Assembly (NCBI GenBank): GCA_024305405.1
Contig: JAKNDB010000088.1
Location: forward strand, 1,568,001 to 1,632,000
DNA: 64,000 nucleotides
Direction: 5' to 3'
Origin: Dirofilaria immitis
Taxonomy: Eukaryota > Nematoda > Chromadorea > Rhabditida > Onchocercidae
A model generated the notes under the pieces. It worked only from the letters and a program-made list of their open reading frames with translations, was not told where the DNA came from and searched no databases. This document shows, piece by piece, positions 26,501 through 39,357 of this stretch (the first letter of the stretch is position 1; each line of letters starts with the position of its first letter). A program made the position numbers and the translations under genes.

Positions 26501-29500
26501 TAAATAATTAAAATAATTTTATTACAATTTATGATTTAAATTTTACGATAATATATCATAAAATATTTTATAGAAAGACATATATGTTCCTATTTTGTAA
26601 ACGCAAAATTTCATATAAATTTTTTTGTAACTGTGAAATTTTCTTTTAAAATTTTCTTATTAATTTTGCTAATAATTTTTTTTTAAATTATTACTTTTAC
26701 GAGAAATTTTACGGAAACTATTATCAGGAAATGATCAAATTATCATATAAAATGGGTGCTAAGTTACAAATAGTTAACAAGCAAAATTTAACTCCTCTCA
26801 CTTTGGCTGCACATCTGGGAAAGAAAGAGGTAAGTATATAACAAATACTGTAAAATAATAATTATGCAAAAATTTTAGCTTAAATTTTTAAAAGTTTTTC
26901 ACTTGAAATCTTTTAATTTTTTCGTTCATGATTCCCTTGAAAAAATAATAAACAAGAAAATACTTTTTGCTTATAATTATCCAATTTCTGTTGCAAATTA
27001 AAAAAAAATAAAATGTCGTTAAAAGGATAAACTAAAAAAATAAATTATTTTTAAATTGGAAATTTTATTTTACAACTTATTTGAAGAGAATGACAAAAAC
27101 CTAATTTTACGAGCTTCAATTAAACTATTTTTGAACTCAAAAATTTTATTTTATAATTTGCTTGAAGAAAAAAGAAATAGTTTTGTTGTTTAAGTTTTTA
27201 TTAAATTGTTTCTAAATTTAAAACTTTTACTTTATAATTTATTTGCTTTCTTTCAAATCTTTGCTTATCTAATTATTTGATGAATTTTAGATCTTCGAAC
27301 AAATTTTAAAATTAGAGGCAGATGTTGTTTGGATTTACGGTAATGCAAGCAGTTACGCATATCCGTTAGCTCGTATTGATACAATAAGTCAAGAAACTGG
27401 AGAAATGAATGAAGACAGTGTACTATCACTTACCGTATACGGGGTAAGCATTATCGTATTTGCTCAGTAATGTATTCGTAATTCGCATAGCCTTTAATTA
27501 TGCATTTTTCTCTTATCTACTAAATTTTTGATCTAAGTCTCAAATCCTCTGACAGCAAGCAATACGTACCATGGATAATATTTGAATTTATATTCCCGTA
27601 GATGTTCATTGTGAAGGAGAAATTATTGTCAAGAAAATATTATTTCCTGTATCTAAGTTTATTTCATTTTTTGCTGTTTGTTGATCAATTATTTACTTAT
27701 TGATTGATCAGTTTGATTATATTTTTAATATTGTTGGCTTTTCTTTTCATTATTTTTGAAAAGAAACTAATCGTTCGTAAATAGCGAACATTTCAATTTA
27801 TATGATATTCCATTTTTTTCCTAAAATAATACATAATTTGAATTTCAGGAAACGACGAAACATTTAAATCTTCTCGATGGATTGTTAGAAGAGTTATTGG
27901 AGGCTAAATGGGAAGCATTTGGACGTCGATAGTAAGAGTAATTTTGGAAAGAATAAATAAAAACGATAAAATTTCTAAATCTTAACTTTAATAATATTAA
28001 GGAAATGGAATAGTAATATTAAGGGTATTATTCTGTTTTCATTAAATAATATTTATCAGCAAAACTTATAATATTTTTCTATATAGCTTAAAATTCCGAA
28101 TTAAATATTTAACAAATGTTATTTTTTAAAGTTTATACAAAACTGGATGAGTTTGATAATTGACACTTAATTTATGGTTAATTATATATGAATTATTATT
28201 GCAGTTTAACATTATCATTTTCTTGTTTTGTGATTTATTTCATATTTGTATTTATGGCATTTATGTGTCGACCTTTTTCGATGACAACAAAGGTTAAATT
28301 TTCCAAATGCTTAACATATTTATTTTTATATTAATCAAATATGCTTTTCATTTATTCCATTAGCTTATTTTAATCATTTATCATTGATGATATTATCAAA
28401 ATCAATGATTGAAGGTGATAACAAATGATCAAATTATTAGTCGAAATAATTCAATTCCATGCAATAATACATCATATGATAATGCATGTCCTAATGCTAC
28501 TTATACCGTATTCGATTATATGGTTCTTAAAGCTACAACGCTGCAATCATTTTCATCGTATGCTGCAAACGATCAAATTTCACTTACATTAAAAATTTTG
28601 GTATGCCAACCTTTTTCCTTATTTTTGGAATGTATTTAAAATTTTTCATCTACTTAATCGTATTTCTAACACCTATATTCAATTGATTATTTATTCAAAT
28701 GGAACAATTTTCCTTTTTTAAATCATTCTTTTTGCTATTAAAAAAAACCATAATTTAATTGATAAATTTAGGTAATACCAATTACAGAGAGATAAATTAT
28801 TCTGAAACTTATGTCGAAAATATTATTTTTTTAATTTTATCTTTTAAAAATGAGAAATTTTTGAAATTTTGCATTTAATAAATAGGATGTGTGAAAATTG
28901 AAAATAAAACATTATGCAAAAGTTTTCGACTACGCTACTGAATTAAAGTGATTGCAATCAATTATTCTAATTATTATTATTCGTTCTAATAAATTAGTTA
29001 ATAAAAATATCAATGATTTTTCAAATGCCTTTTTTTTTAAAAAAGAATTGAGCAGTGATTTTTTTTTCACAGAAAAAGTTTGGTATCATTCCGATCTTTG
29101 TCATCTGTGGCGATATACTAATGCAGGATGGCAACAATATGTTAGTTTTAAAACGATTTAAAAGGATATCTTTTTACACACAGAATTATTATTTCATGTT
29201 TCTCTTATTATTATTCGATTGGATCAATTTTCCACTTTAAGCAACTTTTGAATAAATTTGTTGAAGTTAGCAATTGATAGTAAAATACTCAAATGGATTT
29301 TTTGACTGACTGTTTCAATAAAGTGACAAAAAGAATTATAATATTAATAGTAATAATAATGCTGGAATATAATACTGAAATAAGTAATGATATATAATGA
29401 AGTAAGTAATGATATATAATGAAGTAGAAGAATGTAGTTCTAAAATAGATGAAATCTAAAAAACACATGTGTTAATTAATTCTGCAAAATAATTTATTCG

Positions 29501-32500
29501 ATTATGCAACTAATGTTTAATATAATATCCAATGAATCTAGTGTATAAGCTTAAAGTGGAATCATCATGATAAATATGCTAAAGTATCGCATGATATGCA
29601 ATTTATTTGAACTATTTAAATTTAGCTTCTTAATTAGAATTGCAACTTCTTGAATTATTTTCGAATTTTCGTGAATTTTGATTTATTTTTTTGGAATGAA
29701 ATAGGTTCGCTTAGTTGCTGAACAAACGGTACTATTAATGGCATTAGTGCAAATTGTATGTGATGCGATAGATATGAAAAATGTTGGTCGAAAACGTTGG
29801 TGGCGTGTTATGGTATTTTGATTATATTAAATAGCATAATTTCCTTTCATTTTTGTTTAATATTTATTTTAAAAAAATTATTTTTAAATATTTTTTGAAA
29901 AATTTCTGAATTAAATGAAAAAGTTAACTTTTGAATTTCGAAATTTCAAATTAAATTTTTGGCGTTTAAGTGTAAGTAAAAAAAAATTATATTGTAGAAA
30001 TCATTTCCGGCTAAAATTGCTTACAAAATTTCATTTATTTTTATCATATTAATTGTACCGATACGATTGGGCTGTGCATTATCAGCAACGATGCTTTTGC
30101 TGGATAATATTTTATCACTAATGATTGTCTTATTAACTGGTGCACATTTTTTATTTTACACAAGGTTTTTTTTTCATTTGAATTTTATTTAAATTTAAAC
30201 TTAAATAACAGTCAGTTTGGGACTACTTATTTTGTGTTAAGTTCTGGAAAAACTGAAAATTATTTTCATTTCTAGGATGACAAACATTCTGGAATAATAA
30301 TTTAATATTCGAGAATACAATTTGAATATATTTATATAGCAATTGTTGCCTTAACATTTAAGGGCTTTGAAATTTATTGGACCATTCGTTTTGATGATTT
30401 ATACCATACTTTCACGTGATATAAGTCGTTTTATGCTAATTTATTCGATATTTCTGATTGGATTCTCTCAATGTTCGTTAATTTCTAATTAAGATTTTTC
30501 GAAAAGTTTAAAAGTTGAAAAGCGAAAGTTACTTGAAAAACATTCAGCAAAAATTTTTTGCCGTGTACTTTGAATTTTTCTTATATTTTTAAAAACGATT
30601 TAAAAGCAAAAAAAAAATGATAGACGAAAAATTTTCACCATCTACTTATCATTTGTTTCGTACTATGCATTAGATAAGCTTTAAGCATCATAGGATTTAA
30701 AGCCTTAAGCATCATAGGATTTAAAGCCTTAAGCATCATAGGATGTCATAAGTCTAAAACTTTATAGAAATGAAGAATTTATAAGATATCTCTTGGCCTT
30801 CCTTTTGTTATTCTTTCCTATTTCCATTTATCAATACTTTATCATTTTTGATTGTTTTGTTATCATTTGAAATTCCATAATCTTATTATTACTAGAATAA
30901 TTTGTGATTAAATCAATATTTCTCCAAAAATTCAAAAATGCTTTATCTTAAATGAAATAATATTTCATTTCAGACTTATTATCTTATTTACTAAATAAAC
31001 AGTGTCTATTTCAATTTTTCATAAAATATTAATATTATCATTGTTAGCTAAAGTTTCATTTTCAATAAAATATTCCATTTTTAAGTTTTGAATTTTTAAC
31101 ATTTTTTTTCAAGCATTTTATGTAATTTTTGGAGCTTGCGAACGAGCAAGCAAAGCTAAATATGGTATTCATTCTACACGTTGGGAAAATATCTTAAATA
31201 CACCATTTGAAGCTATCATGAGATTATTCATTATGACCATCGGTGAATTTACCATTTTTATCGTTCGTTGAATACATGCGAGGAAAGAATGATGCAAATG
31301 ATTGGTAAGGTATGAATTTTGTAAGTTTAAAATTTGTGAAAATTCTTTTTAATAATAAAATTCAAAAAATATTATTACCTAAATTTACGATAAGCATTCA
31401 AATTTATTGCTTTAGAAAAGAAAAATGAAAATATTAGGAATACTTAAAATTCATAATAAATGAACTAGAAATATAAAATTTAATCATAAAATTTGAAAAT
31501 AATTAAAAGCGAAATTTTTAATTTATTTCATACTTTATATATTTATGCATCTGTGAGTATGTATATTATACATGTATGTATGTATATAAGAATGCATGGT
31601 CAATTAATCAAATATATATATTAATAAATTCATTTAACAATACTTTACATCTAAAATATTTGATGTTAGTTTCGGGTAAATTACTATTTTTATAATAGTC
31701 ATTAAATAATCAAGAAAGACGACGAATATATTTTTCGCAATTTAATTTGTATAGAAATTATTAATACATTTTAAATTAAAATGATATTTCTTTTTTCAAA
31801 TTTATAGTTTCTGTTCACTATATTTGAATTATTTATCAGTATTATGCAATTTAATCTATTAATTGCTATGATGACAAGAACTTATGAAACTATTTCAAGG
31901 ACATCAACCGAATGGAAAAGACAAGTTAGTTTTATCAGAAAATATTTTTCAAATGCATTTTTTTCAAATAATTAACAAATAATTACAATAAAATGAATCA
32001 TTATTGCAGATAGAAATTAATTAATAAATAGGATTTGATTACTGTAATCATTTACTAATCATTGATAAATTCAAGTGCTTCATTTCATTTAGTCTAGTAC
32101 AAAATTATCGTTGTGTAATATAAAAGTGTAGTTAATAAACAAAGAATTCCCAGATTTATTTTTATTTATTTTTAATCTCTGATTATTATACTAAAGGCGA
32201 TAAATTAAAGAATTTTTTATGAAATGATGAATTACAAAAAATTCCCAATATTGCATATTATCGATGATTATTAATTTTCGATTTCAACATTAATTTTAAT
32301 TGATTATCTTTTTTTCCTTTAATAGTGGGCTCAAGTAATTTTATTCTTGGAATTGTCATTGAAACCGAAAGAACGCCTTATTGCAATGCTGAAATATTCT
32401 CGTCCAATTGGTACGGATAAGACAAAACGTTCATTTGTTGTTGCCAGAAAGATTACGGTTTGTTAAATTTCTTTCAATTGTTATGAGTAAATTTGTAAAT

Positions 32501-33277
32501 AAACAAATAACAAAGTGAATAAATGCTGAATAAATTTGAAAACCAATAAATTTTTCCATCATATCGAAATTGCCCCATTTTAATTTCATCTTCTAGTCAT
32601 TTTGATTCCATGTTGACGATAATATGCTCTTAAATTCCATTTCAATTCTATTCCACAGATTCCATCCTGATTTTATTTTGGTCAATTATCTTGACTCTAT
32701 TTCCATAAATTTTTTCTTGATGTTACTCTTTGAATTTCGCCAAGATGAAATAGCTTTCATTTTGGCTTAGATTTGAGTTTGAAGTAATCCGTCTAGATTT
32801 CATTTTGATTATTCTCATAGATTTTCTATTCACTTCAGTACTAACTATCGGAATTAATGCTGATTTTCATTGTTCTATAATTTGTTCGCCAATCCTTCTA
32901 GAGTGATTCAATGTCACAAACTGAAAAGCAATTACTCGAACAACAAGAACGTGATTTACGTGAAGAAAAGCGAGCTTTGCTAAAAAGACGTTTAAAAGTG
33001 GGCTAATACTAATTTTTAATTTAAAAAAAAAGATACTTTTTATATTGTAGAAGAGAATTTTTAAAAAAAAACTTAAAAGTTTTGGAAGTACAAGAATTAA
33101 TATTTGCAAAATTTGGACTTATGTATTCTCTTTTGCAATTAATTCAAGTGTTATGATTAAATTTGATAAATTGTATTCATTTTACAGGATTTTGTGCATA
33201 CACCAGATGGTCGGAGACCATTGACATCATATTTGTCAACACCATCAAGAAATATGAATGGAGGAAGGATTGCATAA
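23510..33277 (+). CDS. osm-9: TRPV cation channel, OSM-9-like
   Basis: TRPV channels are tetrameric plasma-membrane cation channels; in C. elegans OSM-9 acts in ciliated sensory neurons for smell, touch and osmotic avoidance. Nineteen exons (first 23510-23683, last 33188-33277) give about 870 residues. The N-terminus (YQYVDIHGGGDLIP) precedes ankyrin repeats (LSPLHQAIMNEDPEMV, DTNGNTVLHLAVIHEQ, LTPLTLAAHLGKKE). Next come TM1 (FVIYFIFVFMAFMCRPFS), an outer loop with likely N-glycosylation sites (NNTS, NATY), TM2-TM5, the pore helix and selectivity region FIMTIGEFTIF, TM6 (FELFISIMQFNLLIAMMTRT) with the TRP-box-like stretch after it (EWKRQWAQVI), and a charged, probably coiled-coil tail. ATG 23510 follows ATTCAAG, a possible trans-splice acceptor. 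One-base losses break the frame at 25360, 26426, 29073 and 31255; the exon 2 to exon 3 junction is unresolved. OSM-9 rather than an OCR paralogue is my reading, not proven. Confidence 0.88.
24059..24209 (+). repeat. 56-bp tandem repeat carrying repeated 3' splice sites
   Basis: Units start at 24059, 24115 and 24171 with a period of 56 and almost no differences. Each contains AATTTAATTTTAG followed by ATTAAAAATTTTA, so potential acceptors end at 24084, 24140 and 24196. Only the last joins directly to the coding part of TRPV exon 2 (24197-24384) in frame with exon 1. Confidence 0.9.
25497..26346. other. GC-richer insert in a TRPV intron
   Basis: This intron contains about 25550-26130 of clearly higher GC than its surroundings, with minus-strand open frames of about 100 and 79 codons. 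I recognise no domain in them. A piece near 25610-25680 resembles sequence near 38505-38575 (both share a GATTGGA...CTTTTTGCTATT/CTTTATGCTATT...AGCTAGATTATAAATAGGC-like core), so this is most likely a dispersed repeat or transposon remnant rather than a gene within an intron. Confidence 0.45.
30683..30751. repeat. 24-bp tandem repeat, about 2.8 units
   Basis: AAGCATCATAGGATTTAAAG followed by CCTT is repeated at 30683, 30707 and 30731 with a period of 24. It lies in the TRPV intron before the pore-region exon. Confidence 0.9.
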
Positions 33278-33524
33278 TAAAAACGTTATGCACAAAGAAG
33301 CTCTACCAAAATTCTTGATATTCATCTGAATTTGTTTGTGGCAGAAATATATTAGAAAAAGTAACGATATTTTAGATTTTGTTTTCTTTAAAAATTTTCT
33401 CAAATTTAAATAAACGTTTTATTATCTTTTGCATGTCATATAATCGCTAAGATTTTCAAATCATATTAGCAAATATTATATCCAGACTTTACAATTCAAT
33501 TGAAATATTGAAATCTTAATTAAA

Positions 33525-35776
33525 TCATTTGTGACGAGCCTCTTTTTCCCACATTTGACTGACAATTTCGATATGTTGCCGAACGGATAAAGGTTGATTC
33601 ACCAATTCTTCTCCCACTCTATTAGTTATATGACACCCGAAATATGATAAACATTTGATGGCCTTATTACGCATATAATCCACTCTGACGATAAATAAGA
33701 TCGATATGCTGATGACAAATATTGAAATTGCACCATTTATCATTTCCTGTAATTTAAAAGATTGTATCACAGTATAGTCATAACTATTTTAAATGTGAAT
33801 GAAAAACATAACAAAAGATCTTAAAAAGTTTATTATGATCACTGCTTACTAGATTTGCCTTTTGCTCCCATCAAAGGCTTGATGTTTATTTTGATTAAAT
33901 GATAGCTATCATATTAAACAGACATTATTCACAATGCGAAATATTGCCTTCTTTTAATTTCATTGCAAGTACTGAATATTTTACGAATTCATACATGTGA
34001 TATGAACACTATTTTAACAATATCCTATTCTTAATTATAATTCAAAATAATTATTTACTTTGTAAATTGCAAAATGTAACAGATCAGGCGGGGAAAATGT
34101 AACAAGAAGAATATTCCAGATAGAATAAGGAGGAAATTGTGATATACATTATCGTCGCTATAAACATCGTTTTTGATGTTTTCATATTTTCACGGATTTG
34201 ATAACGTGATGATAACGTATCCATTGGTGTTTTCAAACGAAGTCTAAATTAATAAATAAATACTTTTATAGCGAATGTTGTTACAGAGCAAAAATGAAGT
34301 AAACTTTTAAACTATGAATTCTTGATTGTAAAAATTTAGAATCAAATTTGTTATATTACTTTTATTCGTTGTACTCTTAATTCGGTAAAAGTAAAGATTT
34401 CATCTCCTTAAAAATAATCTTTTCAGTAGAAGACATATTCTAACATCATTTTTTTCTTGCTGATAACGCGTGTTATGAGAAGCATAAAAATATGATAATT
34501 AATAATGGTGTTTCCAACGTCAAAGTCGAATAAAATACGTCAGTATTGAGGACAGATGAACAATAACTTTGTAGATATTTTTGCTTTCAAAGCCAGTCGA
34601 CACTATACGTTTGATGTCCAGTGCTATTTCGATCCACTGAAAAAATAAATTTTATTAATTTCAATCCAATATTTTTTAAGAAGTTGGACAATTAGAATTT
34701 ATTGTTCTATTACATAAAATGTTTTAAAATCTGTTGAAATATGATTCATAAATGAAAGATATTTCAAATTTATATAGAATTTAATGAATTAAAACCATCA
34801 AAGGCAAGAAAGCAAGCGCAATTGGATATTTCCATTTTTCGTATTGCTGATAGCAACACATAGCAATAAATCGTTCAACCGTAATTGCAACGAATGCGTA
34901 TCGAAAGGATTTCAGAAGCGCTAATCCAATCTCACTCAAAATTGAACATGTGGCAGATTTTTCCAAGAAGGAACAATGGTCCTAAAATCACAACTTATAT
35001 AAATATTTACTGCCATAACTAATTAATTATCCAATAAAAATCAATGAATTATGTTTATGGAAGCAAATTTCATTTCAATTTCAAAGCAATTACGAGACAG
35101 GCATAAAGCAAAATTTCATTCATCTAATTGAAACACGTTGAAGCAAAATGCAAAAAATACCTTATATGCTATCATGCGGTAAATAAAAGTGGATGATTGG
35201 TATATAGTTACAAGAGACCGAAAAAATAAAAGGCCAGTAAATTTATCAATAATATTCTCAAATTTATATGAAATATCTGAAAAAAAAAAAATATTTACAA
35301 ATTCAAAATGACGCACCTCTGATTTCTTTCTTTATAATCTGAATTTAACTGGTTACACATGACAATTTTTAAATTGTTATTAATTCAACCTCACAATAAG
35401 TTGCTTGGAAGTTATCAAATTACAACGAAATAAAAATTTTATCTGGAATCCGAATCGATTAATTGATTCATGACCGAAATCGAATCAATTACTATTTCAA
35501 ATAAATTTTGAAAAGTTTTACCTTCCTGACGATTATATTTGTGCAAACATATAGAATTAAAATGATTGCCATAGTACAGAGAATAAAGAGGAAATTTGAA
35601 TTGACTGGAAGGAAATATTCGTTTGCAAATGATATGCTTCAGCACAAAGTTTTTCAATTGTTCTATTCATTTCCTGCAGTAAAGAATATATCTTAATAAG
35701 ATGAGCAAAATTTGGAAATGGAATCGTACGAGCAAATACTGGCAGTTTAAAAAACTGACTTTAATATTCTGAACAT
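33525..35776 (-). CDS. SRA-superfamily chemoreceptor, copy A
   Basis: Six exons on the minus strand: 35776-35522, 35276-35161, 34981-34796, 34636-34445, 34243-34059, 33746-33525. It is a seven-helix receptor of the nematode SRA superfamily (Sra/Srab/Srb/Sre), recognised by VERFIAMCCYQQYEKW after TM3 and DTLSSRYQIRENMKTS before TM6. Exon 1 holds an N-terminus and TM1, exon 2 TM2, exon 3 TM3-4, exon 4 TM5, exon 5 TM6 and exon 6 TM7 with a short cytoplasmic tail. This copy keeps an ATG (MFRILK) that copies C and E lack. Compared with the other copies it has a T too many near 35750, and one base too few near 35580 (CC for CCC), 35232, 34595, 34490 and 34120. It lies tail to tail with the TRPV gene, 248 bases apart. 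Ligand unknown; the family acts in chemosensory cilia. Confidence 0.75.
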
Positions 35777-38700
35777 GATACTGAACAAATCATAAACATT
35801 ATATTTGTAAATATTGAATCCTTTCAGTGTATCATTAAAGTATAGATTTTCATGATACATGCAAAAATTAATGTGCAATTTTGAAAAAATTGGGAGAGAG
35901 AAAAACTGATTTCCAATGAGAATTTGAAATTGTCATGTGATTAAATTTGTTCAATAAGTACGCAATTTCATTTCACTTTCATATATCAAATTTCAATCTC
36001 AAAATTTTCAAATATTACAGCGATCGAATTGTTTAAAGTGATTATTATTTAAGTATTGTTGATTTTTAAGCATTTAGTTTCAACAAATGTGACAGTTTAA
36101 ACAAAAACAAAAGTGAAATTATCTTATGTGATATATGTGAAATTCATTAAGATTATTAAACTATAAGTTTAACTTTAACAAACATAAGATAGAATTTGCG
36201 CAGAATTGCTCATCGACGATATCAAATTTAAACTATCTTAATTCCTATGGGTAATTAATATGAGAAGTAATTTAGACTTTATTTGTCTGTACTATAATCA
36301 TATTACTATATTTATTTATTCATAACTTATTTCATAATTATTTAATATTTATTAGGAATAGTCACAATTTCTCAGCAACGATCATTCAATGCTTGTTGCT
36401 AATTAATCGAAAAACAAAAGCAATTTTTAAAGTTTCCTCTTTCAGTATTCGATTATTGCAAAAGTTCAATATTCACCGCATAATAAATTGTGATTGAATT
36501 TTATATATGATTTGATTATGAATTCATTTCATTTATGAATAATTATCACCGTTGCCTAACAACAAATTCTTTAAAAGCGATTACTTCCTAAGGTTATTAA
36601 AAACTGCAATTTCAAACGAAAAATCTTTAGCGAAAACTTATGATTATTAAGATGAAAATTGATATTATAGGGAAGAAAATGATCGTAAACGAGATGCTGT
36701 ATTTGATAATGTTATAAGTTATTGAAAAGAGACCTGAATAAAACTATCATAAAACTCTTGCTGATAAGTCATTAATCGATTGATTAAATTCGTGCAAATA
36801 ATTTATTTTAATAAATTTACACTTTGAAAAAATATTTCAGTTTTTCTTTATCGTTTGTTCCTAAAATTCCTATCCTAAATCTCATATCTAAATTGAAATT
36901 ACTAGTTACTTAAAATAAATCAAAAAAAAATTTTCCTCGTAAATTTGAAACTATTTCTTTTAATCCTCTGTGACTTTCCGACTATAATTTTTATTCATTT
37001 TTTAAAGATTCGAATATTTCTAATCGAATATCATTTATTTCCATCTTTTATTTGCAGTGATGATTGACAGTAATTACGATTGTAATAATAATTTGTAAGA
37101 AATAAAATTCTCATTAAAATTTGATGTGAAATTAAAAAAAAAGTAGTAATTAGCTGTAGTATATCGTTAGATAAGCAATAAATACAATTAGGTGATAAAA
37201 AGCAAGAATAATGATGCATTAAAAATTTGTTTTCGGAAATAAGTTTTAGATTCGAATTGCAGATCATTCTGAACGATAAAGCTAACTTACTTGATAGAGT
37301 ATTTGTGGCATAAGTAATTAGTTGTTGTCTTTGTAGCAGATATGACAATAATATTTTTATATGTCATCTGATTAAATTCTTTTTGTTAACTAAAGGATGC
37401 AACGATAAGTGACAAAATTTTATTATCTCCTAATATAAATGATATTTTCGCTGACGCATACAGTTTGAATGTCAACAAAATTTTAAAATTAGAATATGAA
37501 GAAACATTTCCAATGAAAGAAAGGAATTGCATTGAAAAACAATTTTCTGGAATCTAATTTATTACGTAAGTCTTTCATAGTTAAACATTCATAGTCATTG
37601 TATAGCAGTTTGAACTCAAACTTTCCATTATTATTCGTCACAAATGACATTTAGATAAAAATATGTAAATTAAGTTTTGTTTCAATTTTATTTGATCATA
37701 AAAACCAATAATTGAAGCAAAATGATAGCTATTTTTCATTTATTGAAATTACTCTTTGCATTCCTTTTAATGGAAAATGAATGTATGTTGAATATATAGC
37801 CATAGCAACAGAAAGTTTAACGATCATATCGACACAGAATTTACGATGAAAATTAATAATTAACAGAATTTTTTATGAAAATATAAATAATCTTTGAAAA
37901 TAGTAATTGCAAATAGCGATTAGCAATTGTATAACAGATACATGTGGTGAATAATTGATGATACATGTGGTGAATAACTGATGATGCTTACCTTTAATAA
38001 TTATAATTTTATTCTAAAAACTGAAATGCGTACGATAAGAGATGCGCAAAAATTGAAAAGGAAATGAATTAAAAAGATGATGAACAATTTATAAAGCCAA
38101 TATAAATAGGCATAATTCTTAATTAGTAACAAAATAGTAATCCTGCTAACATGAGCATTGGTGAAGATTTGGTTTTGGTATATTCGGAAGACAAATTGCA
38201 AATTTCCTCTCAAAACTGGTTCATTAAATCTAAATATCAAATTTGAAAAATCGAGCATTTCGAAAAGAAAAAGATTTGGTGCATTTTATTAATAGCAAAG
38301 AAGGGAGCAAATTTTGTTGATTAGTTTTGCAATTAATTAGCTTTGTCAAATTTCAGTGACCGAAATATCAAGGATATATTTAGCATCGAGCATATCAATA
38401 AATCAGGCTAAATAAGATCGATTCATTTTATGCGTTTCATTAATATTGTTGAGAATATTTTTTCTGCGACAAGGTTGGATTGAGGAATTGGTAAGGAGAA
38501 AATCTTATTGTTTGCTGCTTGATGATTGGAAAATACTTTTTGCTATTATGACTCAGCTAGATTATAAATAGGCTTTTTTTTTGGATTTATATGACATTTT
38601 AAATATAATTGCTTGGCTTCGTAAAGAAATTTCCGTTAGACATTTCCACTAATGCAATTCGTACTATTCCATCTTAATCTTTTTTGAACTTTATTTATTC

Positions 38701-39357
38701 TTGCCAATTTCCGCAGATCTCGAAGAATTTCCATTTCATCTATTAATACTATTTCTCCTATTGTTGACGTACGATCTTTGGAGTTTTGGGATTTTCATGT
38801 TCTCTTTGTGCTTGTTCCCTGATGCTTGCTATGTACTATCATTTCCACGTTTCCCAAAACGTATCGAATACTTGCAATGTTTCCATTCAATATTTAATAA
38901 TAAATCATTCTTTTGTAAGAGATTCTCGTGTTTCCTTATTATCTTAGTCAAGGATTCGCATGAATTATTTTTCTTCCACAAAATAGTGTGAACTGGATCG
39001 TCGCAAGATCAGAAATACCAATGAATCATATTGCGAAGTGACATTGGTGAGTTCCTGCTCTACTTATGATTTCAGCATCACTCTGACTGTCTCTGTCACT
39101 AATCCAAATGATGCCAAGAATTTTCGCTATAGTATCCTTGAGACCATCCTGTTTCCAAAGAAAATTGTTTCAGTGCTATACAAATCAACTGCATCGTTGC
39201 AAAAGTTTGGTTTGATTTATTGCGCCCAATTACATTGTTAAAAAAGTTTTCAGTTAACAAATATTATTTGTGGATTATTTTGGTGATATTCAGTCTACTA
39301 GTGATAATGTTTTAGGAGATTAGATAGGCTATGAAATCGTTATTGATATATCCGTAC
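35777..39357. other. Upstream flank of receptor copy A, degenerate duplicate of the copy B flank
   Basis: About 36240-37550 aligns by eye, in pieces and in the same order, with 43270-44400 (for example the strings around 36370 and 43390 with TTTCTCAGCAACGATCATTC, and around 37200 and 44080). This shows that copies A and B arose with their upstream DNA. A 22-base tandem duplication lies at 37938-37982. About 38450-39250 is GC-richer, repeat-like and partly retroelement-derived (see next entry). I see no intact gene. Confidence 0.6.
38990..39240 (-). mobile_element. Possible BEL/Pao retrotransposon fragment
   Basis: On the minus strand a short open stretch reads AKILGIIWISDRDS, resembling the conserved K-x-LG-x-x-W segment that follows reverse transcriptase in BEL/Pao elements. 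Nothing else of the element is clear. It ends about 120 bases left of the inverted-repeat boundary at 39358. Confidence 0.35.
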
